DNA of 6,624 bases from Acidobacteriota bacterium (GTDB lineage Bacteria > Acidobacteriota > Terriglobia > Acidiferrales > UBA7541). Made by a program: the position numbers and the translations under genes. Location of the stretch: NCBI GenBank assembly GCA_003161495.1, contig PMOP01000133.1, positions 1-6,624 of the forward strand. The letters run 5' to 3'. The notes below the pieces were generated by a model that worked only from the letters and a program-made list of their open reading frames with translations, did not search any database and was not told the origin of the DNA. Within the stretch, counting starts at the first letter, position 1, and the number at the start of each line of letters is the position of its first letter. Positions 1 to 5,035 of the stretch are shown piece by piece.

Positions 1-542
1 GCGCGGGCCTCGCCCGCATCGATCAGTCGCGCGGTGAAGATGATTTCTTTTACGCGCGCCGGGCCAAGCAGCGCCGCCAGCCTGACGTAGTTGGCCATCG
101 AAAGGCAATTGCCGAGCGTGCGGCCAATCGGGACGCCGAAGCGAGCGTTCGCCGCGCCGATGCGCAGGTCGCAGCAGGCGGCGATGGTCGTGCCGCCTCC
201 GGTGCAGACTCCGGCGATGGCGGCGATGGTGGGAATGGGGATGCGTTCAAACGCGTCCAGCAGGCCGTTGATTCGCGCTTCGTAATCGAGCGCGTGCTGC
301 GCGGTGGAAAAATTTTTAAACTCGGAAATATCGGTTCCCGCCGCGAACGCTTTTTCCGTTGCGCCCGTTAGCACCAGAACCTTGACGGACGAATCGGCCG
401 CCGCTTGTTGGCAGATTTCCGCGAACCGCTCGTACATTCGGAAGCTGAAAGCGTTTCGAGCCTCCGGGCGATTGAACGTGATGCGTCCCACGCCGTCCTT
501 TACTTCGTACAAAATCTCCTGGCTCAAAATATTCTGGCTCAT
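1..542 (-). CDS. Crotonase-family acyl-CoA enzyme (enoyl-CoA hydratase/isomerase superfamily), 3' end off the window
   Basis: 180 residues are visible with an open frame to the left edge; crotonases are usually about 250-270 aa, so roughly the last 70-90 residues are missing. The N-terminus has the family pattern GRITFNRPEARNAFS (about 19-33). The first oxyanion-hole segment is KAFAAGTDISEF (64-75) and the second is GVCTGGGTTIAACCDLRI (111-128), followed by ARFGVPIGRTLGNC (133-146). The fold and CoA-thioester binding are therefore well supported. The residues aligned to the two catalytic glutamates of rat enoyl-CoA hydratase (Glu144 and Glu164) appear to be Thr119 and Ile139, so plain hydration is doubtful; isomerase, lyase or other crotonase chemistry is possible. 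The start ATG (542-540) overlaps the stop of the upstream CoA-transferase gene as ATGA. A GAAAGG ribosome binding site lies 9 nt upstream, inside that gene. Probably cytoplasmic and translationally coupled to its partner. Substrate unknown. Confidence 0.9.
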   Translation of the reverse strand, partial: MSQNILSQEILYEVKDGVGRITFNRPEARNAFSFRMYERFAEICQQAAADSSVKVLVLTGATEKAFAAGTDISEFKNFSTAQHALDYEARINGLLDAFERIPIPTIAAIAGVCTGGGTTIAACCDLRIGAANARFGVPIGRTLGNCLSMANYVRLAALLGPARVKEIIFTARLIDAGEAR

Positions 543-1789
543 TGTGATGCGCCTTTCTTCGTGGAGGCCGGCATTTGGATCGCGTCTTGCGCCGCCATTT
601 GTTCAATTTCGGCTTCCGAGAAGCCATGTTCGAGCAAAACTTCGCGCGTATGCTCGCCCATTAACGGCGCGGCTTTGCGCACGCCGCCCGGCGTATCCGA
701 AAATTTAATTGGAAGACCGATGGCTTTCACTTTTCCGGCCGTGGGATGTGCAGTCTCCACGATCATTTCGCGCGCGAGCGCCTGGGGATCGGCGTGCATC
801 TGCGCGATGTCGAGCACGGGTCCCGCGGGAACTCCGCATTCCTCCAAGCGAAGCAGCCATTCGGCCACGCTACGTTTCTGGAACAACGGAGTCAGCGCCG
901 CCGTTAATGCCGAAAGATTGCGCATGCGCTCCGCATTGTTCAAAAATCGCGGATCGTCACGTAACGCAGGCGCCTCAAGCGCATCGATCAGCCGCAGCCA
1001 GTTTTCCTGATTCGCGGCGCCCACTGTGATCCAACCGTCCGACGCGGGAAACGCCTGATACGGCGCATTTAACGGATGCGCTGTTCCCATGGGGCCGGGC
1101 GCATGGCCCGTCGCAAAGCAAATGGCCGAATGCCAGTAGGTATGAATGATTCCCGCTTCAAACAGCGACGTGTCAACCATCTGCCCTTTCCCGGTGGACG
1201 CACGCGAATGTAAGGCTGCCAGTATGCCAACGCAGGCAAGAATGCCGGCGGTAATGTCCGTCACGGGCGCTCCCGCCTTCATGGGCGGGCCACCGGCGCG
1301 CTCTCCTGTAATACTCATCAAACCCGTCATGCCTTGAGCGATGAGGTCGAATCCACCGCGATCGGCGTATGGCCCGGTGCGCCCGAAACCTGAGATCGAG
1401 CAGTAAATAAGTTTCGGATTTAATTCATGAAGAGCTTCGTAGCCGAAACCCATTTTTTCCATCGTGCCGCGGCGGTAATTCTCGATCAGCACGTCAGCAT
1501 TTTTCAGCAAGCGAGCCAGGGCGCCGCGCCCTGCTCCCGTCTTCAGGTTCAACGCGATGCCGCGTTTGTTGCGATTCATGATCAGGAACGCCGCGGATTC
1601 CTCTGCAACGGTTGGCGGCACCATGCGCCTCGCGTCGTCACCGCCTGGAATTTTTTCTACCTTGATGACGTCCGCACCCATGTCAGCCAGCAACATCGAG
1701 CAGGCAGGCCCAGCCATGATGTGCGAAAGGTCGATGACCTTCAGGCCCTTCAGGGGCCCAAATTCATTTTGAGTGGTGGCGCTCTCCAT
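539..1789 (-). CDS. CaiB/BaiF family (class III) CoA-transferase
   Basis: This 416-residue protein spans the usual family length of about 380-420 aa. Class III CoA-transferases move CoA from an acyl-CoA donor to a carboxylic acid through an aspartyl-CoA anhydride intermediate, as in formyl-CoA transferase and CaiB. Family hallmarks seen are GLKVIDLSHIMAGPACSMLLADMGADVIKVE (about 15-45), FLIMNRNKRGIALNLK (68-83), ENYRRGTMEKMGFGY (103-117), SGFGRTGPYADRGGFDLIAQG (133-153) and VDTSLFEA (205-212). The likely catalytic Asp is D178 in APVTDITAG, the position matching Asp169 of the characterised enzymes. The start at 1789 is fixed by an AAAGGA ribosome binding site (1796-1801) 6 nt upstream. The gene is first in a minus-strand operon with the crotonase gene, which its stop codon overlaps by ATGA. 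The pairing implies activation and then conversion of an organic acid as its CoA ester. Acid and CoA donor cannot be read from sequence. The last roughly 12 residues are polar and probably disordered. Confidence 0.95.
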   Translation of the reverse strand: MESATTQNEFGPLKGLKVIDLSHIMAGPACSMLLADMGADVIKVEKIPGGDDARRMVPPTVAEESAAFLIMNRNKRGIALNLKTGAGRGALARLLKNADVLIENYRRGTMEKMGFGYEALHELNPKLIYCSISGFGRTGPYADRGGFDLIAQGMTGLMSITGERAGGPPMKAGAPVTDITAGILACVGILAALHSRASTGKGQMVDTSLFEAGIIHTYWHSAICFATGHAPGPMGTAHPLNAPYQAFPASDGWITVGAANQENWLRLIDALEAPALRDDPRFLNNAERMRNLSALTAALTPLFQKRSVAEWLLRLEECGVPAGPVLDIAQMHADPQALAREMIVETAHPTAGKVKAIGLPIKFSDTPGGVRKAAPLMGEHTREVLLEHGFSEAEIEQMAAQDAIQMPASTKKGASQ

Positions 1790-1822
1790 CCGCTGTCCTT
1801 TCTCGATTTTGTTGCGCCCACA

Positions 1823-1852
1823 ATACTAGCCTCTCGCGCGCACCTCGGCCAA
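1823..1852 (-). promoter_or_regulatory. Candidate sigma70-type promoter for the CoA-transferase/crotonase operon
   Basis: Read on the minus strand, TTGGCC (1852-1847) and TAGTAT (1828-1823) are separated by 18 bp. Each matches four of six consensus positions. This would give a leader of about 25-30 nt before the ribosome binding site and ATG at 1789. A GATAAT further upstream on the same strand, in the 1870s, is a competing -10 element without a good -35. Weak prediction. Confidence 0.28.
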
Positions 1853-1880
1853 GTCCAGCTACCGGGAGTTCCGATTATCA

Positions 1881-1901
1881 GGCTATCCAGGTCAGGTAGC
1901 C
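1881..1901. repeat. Bulged inverted repeat in the divergent intergenic region
   Basis: GGCTATCC and GGTAGCC form a 7-bp stem with one bulged T around a 6-nt loop AGGTCA. The loop side contains a tandem CAGGT CAGGT (1888-1897). It lies between the two divergent candidate promoters, so a repressor or activator site is possible. No T-run follows, so it is not an obvious terminator. It could be chance. Confidence 0.3.
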
Positions 1902-1942
1902 ATGCCGGAAAATAGGAGCAATCGGGAACGGGTAAATGGAAG

Positions 1943-1951
1943 TGTTATATA
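1943..1951 (+). promoter_or_regulatory. Candidate extended -10 promoter for the secreted-protein gene pair
   Basis: TGTTATATA fits an extended -10 element (TG, one base, then TATATA); an overlapping TATACT at 1948-1953 is an alternative hexamer. No TTGACA-like -35 is visible at the expected distance, which extended -10 promoters can tolerate. Transcription from about 1957-1959 would give a leader of about 45 nt to the ATG at 2003. Confidence 0.35.
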
Positions 1952-1972
1952 CTGCTGATCTCAACGCACGAA

Positions 1973-1991
1973 AATTGAGCGCATGTCAATT
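1973..1991 (+). promoter_or_regulatory. Leader hairpin flush against the ribosome binding site
   Basis: AATTGA (1973-1978) and TCAATT (1986-1991) are perfect inverted repeats around a 7-nt loop. The stem ends one base before GGAGG (1992-1996), the ribosome binding site for the gene at 2003. The stem is short and AU-rich, so its stability is doubtful. TTGAG at 1975-1979 can also pair with CTCAA at 1960-1964 or at 1998-2002, which would give alternative structures. Role not shown. Confidence 0.28.
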
Positions 1992-2002
1992 GGAGGTCTC
2001 AA

Positions 2003-2551
2003 ATGAAACGCATTGCCATGTTAGTCCTCGGCGTAATGGTGGTTTCGATCGGCGCGTTGGCGCAAACGCCGGACGCCGCCGTCGAGACGGCCTTGCTCGC
2101 TGCCCCAGCCAATTTGCGCGAGGGCGCGACGGTGATTAAGTGGAAGACGGACTTCACATACGACACGCTGAAAAAAGGCACAAACCGGCTGGTTTGCTAC
2201 GACCGGACGGGCTTGCCTGAGCAGCAGCCGTTCTCGGTTGAGTGCACCAGCATTGCTAACGTGGACCGGGTCGCGCAAAATCTGAAATTCGAGTCCGTCG
2301 GTGACAAGATCAAGACACAGGCGTTGCTTGATGCCGCCGAAAAAGACGGAACCCGAGTGAAGCCCGAGTACGGATCGGTGTGGTACCACATGCTTGGTCC
2401 CGACCGGGAGCACGCACACGCGCACATGACCATAGCAGTGCCGGGTGCCACGACACAGTCTATCGGACTGCCTGACAACAATAAGCAGGGCACCGTTTGG
2501 ATCATGAATGCAGGTACGACGACCGCCCACCTCATGACTCCGGGTGAATAA
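2003..2551 (+). CDS. Exported hypothetical protein, 182 aa
   Basis: The start is well fixed: GGAGG (1992-1996) sits 6 nt before the ATG. Residues 1-20 form a classic Sec signal peptide (Lys/Arg at the N-terminus, hydrophobic core, then GALA with cleavage before Gln21), so the mature protein of about 162 aa is periplasmic or secreted. The mature part has a KWKTDFTYDTLKKGTNRLVCYDR segment (about 46-68), two cysteines (C65, C81) that could form a disulfide, a PEYGSVWYHML segment (121-131), a histidine cluster EHAHAHMTIAVPGAT (136-150; H137, H139, H141) and a C-terminal GTVWIMNAGTTTAHLMTPGE (163-182). This resembles a family of uncharacterised exported proteins that I associate with acidobacteria and other soil bacteria, but I know of no assigned function. 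The His cluster with H129 and H176 would suit metal binding, which is inference. No enzyme motif is recognised. It is probably the first gene of a two-gene unit with the small exported protein 32 nt downstream. Confidence 0.85.
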   Translation: MKRIAMLVLGVMVVSIGALAQTPDAAVETALLAAPANLREGATVIKWKTDFTYDTLKKGTNRLVCYDRTGLPEQQPFSVECTSIANVDRVAQNLKFESVGDKIKTQALLDAAEKDGTRVKPEYGSVWYHMLGPDREHAHAHMTIAVPGATTQSIGLPDNNKQGTVWIMNAGTTTAHLMTPGE

Positions 2552-2587
2552 ATGCAGTCCGTCGGAAGAAAGCGCGGGAGGTTATGA
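2552..2587 (+). other. Possible 11-codon micro-ORF bridging the two secreted-protein genes
   Basis: ATG at 2552 directly abuts the TAA (2549-2551) of the upstream gene. The frame encodes MQSVGRKRGRL and stops at TGA (2585-2587), overlapping the downstream ATG (2584-2586) as ATGA. It exactly fills the gap and could pass terminating ribosomes to the next gene by reinitiation. It has no clear ribosome binding site of its own, and a frame this short can arise by chance. Confidence 0.15.
2576..2581 (+). promoter_or_regulatory. Ribosome binding site with unusually short spacing
   Basis: GGGAGG is a strong Shine-Dalgarno core but lies only 2 nt before the ATG at 2584; 5-9 nt is usual. No other in-frame ATG, GTG or TTG exists between the upstream stop codon and 2584, so the start call stands despite the spacing. 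Confidence 0.55.
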
Positions 2588-2910
2588 GGTATCTGATCTT
2601 CAATCTTCTCGTAGTTGCAACGCTGACTGCCGGTCCGGACAAGGAAACGTTCAACGGGATCATTACGGACGACAATTGCCCTAAAGCGGATCACTCGCAA
2701 ATGCGAATGGGGCCGACGGACGCCGAGTGCGCCATGGCTTGCATCGATGCTCATGGCGCCTTGTACGGTCTGTATGACGGCAATGACTTCTATACGCTGA
2801 GCGACCAGCGGGCGCCGGAAAAATTCGTGGGGAAAAAAGTGAGAGTAATCGGTATTCTGGACAACAAGGCCAAGACGATACAGGTGGACTCGATAACCGC
2901 GGATAAATAA
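2584..2910 (+). CDS. Small exported Cys/His protein (DUF5818-like), 108 aa
   Basis: Residues 1-17 look like a signal peptide with a hydrophobic core (YLIFNLLVVATLTAG), giving a mature protein of about 90 aa outside the cytoplasm. The body has the pattern FNGIITDDNC (23-32), then H37, M40 and M42, then DAECAMACIDAHGALYGLYDG (46-66), DFYTLSDQRAPEKFVGKKVRVIGILD (68-93) and TIQVDSI (98-104). This matches a group of small proteins abundant in acidobacterial genomes, which I believe are annotated as DUF5818; that name is from memory and unverified. The alternating strand pattern in the second half, ending in a Gly-Lys-Val-x-Val-x-Gly turn, suggests an OB-like beta barrel. C32, H37, C49, C53 and H57 could bind a metal or form a disulfide. 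No function is known. It lies 32 nt downstream of another exported hypothetical gene on the same strand, so co-transcription is likely. Confidence 0.85.
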   Translation: MRYLIFNLLVVATLTAGPDKETFNGIITDDNCPKADHSQMRMGPTDAECAMACIDAHGALYGLYDGNDFYTLSDQRAPEKFVGKKVRVIGILDNKAKTIQVDSITADK

Positions 2911-2961
2911 GCATCGCATATCTCAGGTGCGGTGCGCAGGATCTGATCGAAATATCGAATG

Positions 2962-4842
2962 TTAATGGTCTTTGTTGCCGCGTGGTTCCAATATCTCGCT
3001 TAAGTAATCATGCGTTCCGGGGATTCGCTCGAGATGCGGGTAGCGGACGCCGCCGGCATATTGGATTTCGCGGGTTTCCACGGAGTCAAAGTTGCGGACA
3101 ATCAGCGAGATTTTGCCGTTTCGCGGATGCGCGATGGATTCGTTCAAGGCATCGTCGGAATAAACGCGGCCATCGACCGCAATAAGTGTCATATGCGGAC
3201 CGATGCCCGCGTCATACGCAGGCGTCCCTGGTATTACGTCCACGATCGTGCCGTCTTTCTTCACAAATATCCCAATGGAATATGCGCCGTCATACGTGAT
3301 GGGAAGAAGTTCGCTATCGAAGCGTTCCTTGTTGGGCGTGGAGTTATATATCAGGCGCCAGCCGGCGGCCTCCAGACCGTCGGTCGGCGGCTTACTGTTC
3401 ACCTGGTAGACGTGCGTCTCGATGAATGCGTGCCAGTCAAACGGACAGATCGCCGACAGCGCCGCTTCCACGTCTTCGCGCGTGTAGGGCACGACAATCG
3501 GTTCCGTGTCACGCTGTCCGAAAAAGCTGCGCAGGAAATCGTCGAGCGAAAGGCGGCCCTGCGTTTGTTCGCGGATTTGAACATCGGCGCGCAACCACAT
3601 GAGCGCGCCCTCGTCGTAGTAATCCTGTCCGCGGCGCAGAGAGGACCACGCAGCATCGGGAGAGCGCAGCACCCAGTTTTCCGTTGCTGTATCCACAAGG
3701 GGAGTCGTGGCACGCCCCGGCTCAATCGCAAAATCCGCGGCGATGCGCCCGAGATAGTCGCGCATGTACGCCGCGTCATTGAAGCCGGCGCGGGTGCCCA
3801 GCAGCATCCCGATATATTCGTTCAGGCCCTCATACACCCAGAGCAAAGAGGATCGCTCGGGGCCCTGATAATCGGCCTTTGAATACAGCTCTCCAGGACG
3901 CCGGTACTTGCCGTCCCAGGAGTGCGATTGTTCATGAGCGTAAAGGACCCAGCCGAACTTTTCCAATTGCTCTTTTTTTGAAAGCGCCGCGTCCCCTACT
4001 GCATCGTAAGGCGAATCCTCGTGCTCCAGGCCGTCGAAGGGCCGAGCTTCGCTCTGCGAAATAAGAATATGCAGGGTTTTCCAGTGCCGGAAGCCGAACA
4101 TGGCGCGATCCTGATCCACCAGCTTCTCGAAAAGATTAAATGCGTGCGCGTCATCCGCTTTGTCGACAGCGGCCTGGCTATCGCCTGTAATGTCGAGTTC
4201 CGCTGGCCAAGAGGAGGCGAGCGGCGCGGCGCGAAAAAATTCGCCGGCAAGCACCGGCGAATCGATCAGGCGCTCCAGTGAAAGCGGCGCAAAATTCACG
4301 CGATTGCCTGCGCGGCCGGTAACCACAAGCGAACTGCCTTGTTGCCAGTTAACAGGCAGAAGGACCGATGGCTCGATCATCAACTGGCGCTTGTCAATGG
4401 CGCGCGGATAAAGCACCACGGTATTCCAGGCCAATAATAATTGGTGATCCGATATGGTGTTTTCCAGCAAGGTATCAAAGTCGACGGTGATTCGATCGGT
4501 GTTGGGCGGGATTTCCACGTGAATCGTGGCGATTTCCTCGGGATCGCGCTTCCAAGGCAGCGGTGTGTTTCCGGAACGTATCCGCACAGCGGCGAGTTCC
4601 TCAATGGGGCCAGTCGGCCCATGCTCGCCGGGAATCCAAAGAGGATAAGCGAGCGCGAGGTTGCCCGGCTGCACGCGAATTTCCTCGTGCACGGAAGCGA
4701 TGCGCCGCGGCGCTTGTGTCTCATCGACTACGAGTGTCATGACGGGTGCAGGAGCGTTCTGCGCACGTGCGCCGGTTACGACTCCTGCCATTGCAACGAT
4801 CATTGCGAGAAGAAAAAACCTGGGAAAAGAAATTTTGATCAT
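2962..4842 (-). CDS. Exported M61-family metallopeptidase (glycyl aminopeptidase-like) with PDZ domain
   Basis: 626 residues, typical of the family. Residues 1-27 form a Sec signal peptide ending ARA before Gln28, so it is periplasmic, secreted or membrane-associated. An M61 N-terminal beta domain spans about 34-205. The gluzincin-like catalytic domain spans about 235-480, with the zinc motif HEQSH (303-307; H303 and H307 as ligands, E304 as catalytic base) and E338 in LLWVYEGLNEYIG as the third ligand. DYYDEGALMWLRADVQIRE (407-425) is another conserved M61 segment. A PDZ domain covers about 519-598 (SIGIFVKKDG and DVIPGTPAYDAGI). The C-terminal segment GVRYPHLERI is also typical. All catalytic residues are present, so it should be an active zinc aminopeptidase, acting on peptides perhaps with N-terminal Gly or Ala, as reported for the Sphingomonas glycyl aminopeptidase. 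The start is supported by GAGGG (4848-4852) 5 nt upstream. It appears monocistronic: a 193-nt gap separates it from the kinase upstream, and it converges with the secreted pair. Confidence 0.93.
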   Translation of the reverse strand: MIKISFPRFFLLAMIVAMAGVVTGARAQNAPAPVMTLVVDETQAPRRIASVHEEIRVQPGNLALAYPLWIPGEHGPTGPIEELAAVRIRSGNTPLPWKRDPEEIATIHVEIPPNTDRITVDFDTLLENTISDHQLLLAWNTVVLYPRAIDKRQLMIEPSVLLPVNWQQGSSLVVTGRAGNRVNFAPLSLERLIDSPVLAGEFFRAAPLASSWPAELDITGDSQAAVDKADDAHAFNLFEKLVDQDRAMFGFRHWKTLHILISQSEARPFDGLEHEDSPYDAVGDAALSKKEQLEKFGWVLYAHEQSHSWDGKYRRPGELYSKADYQGPERSSLLWVYEGLNEYIGMLLGTRAGFNDAAYMRDYLGRIAADFAIEPGRATTPLVDTATENWVLRSPDAAWSSLRRGQDYYDEGALMWLRADVQIREQTQGRLSLDDFLRSFFGQRDTEPIVVPYTREDVEAALSAICPFDWHAFIETHVYQVNSKPPTDGLEAAGWRLIYNSTPNKERFDSELLPITYDGAYSIGIFVKKDGTIVDVIPGTPAYDAGIGPHMTLIAVDGRVYSDDALNESIAHPRNGKISLIVRNFDSVETREIQYAGGVRYPHLERIPGTHDYLSEILEPRGNKDH

Positions 4843-4877
4843 GCGCGCCCTCGATTTTGTAAACCGAAACCGTTGGG

Positions 4878-4906
4878 ATTCTGCCAGAGAGGTAACGCAA
4901 TATCAA
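4878..4906 (-). promoter_or_regulatory. Sigma70-like promoter for the M61 peptidase gene
   Basis: On the minus strand TTGATA (4906-4901, five of six consensus positions) and CAGAAT (4883-4878, four of six) are separated by exactly 17 bp. The predicted start near 4871 gives a leader of about 28 nt with the GAGGG ribosome binding site inside it. This is the best promoter match in the window. Confidence 0.42.
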
Positions 4907-4930
4907 TTCAACGATCCAGCATTGAGCAAT

Positions 4931-4951
4931 GGGATCGCTCATCGGGATCGC
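4931..4951. repeat. Short direct repeat upstream of the peptidase promoter
   Basis: Two copies of GGGATCGC (4931-4938 and 4944-4951) lie 13 bp apart start to start. Relative to the peptidase promoter read on the minus strand, they fall about 60-80 bp upstream of the predicted start, where an activator could bind. Too short to exclude chance. Confidence 0.25.
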
Positions 4952-5035
4952 GCATTGGTTCCAGAAGCGCCTTATCGTGAGGACGAAAAAATGGCCGGGC
5001 GGATGAGAAAACCAGAATGGGTTTACGACAAGAGA

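Noticed and set aside
405..1010. 201-codon open frame on the plus strand
   Set aside because: Antisense to the crotonase and CoA-transferase genes, both with strong family motifs; its translation is low-complexity in Ala/Ser and has no motif.
1936..2139. 67-codon frame starting just after the extended -10 element
   Set aside because: It begins inside the predicted promoter and overlaps the secreted-protein gene out of frame; its start lies upstream of any plausible transcript.
2911..2961. Possible bidirectional terminator between convergent genes
   Set aside because: Only a 4-bp TGCG/CGCA stem and a weak TCGA/TCGA palindrome are visible, without a T-run on either strand.
3010..3882. 290-codon open frame on the plus strand
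   Set aside because: It lies wholly antisense to the well-supported M61 peptidase gene, has no recognisable domain and lacks independent evidence; GC-rich codon use on the other strand explains it.
4953..5035. Possible terminator downstream of the kinase gene
   Set aside because: The T-run on the minus strand near 4986-4990 is preceded by a GC-rich stretch that does not form a stable stem.
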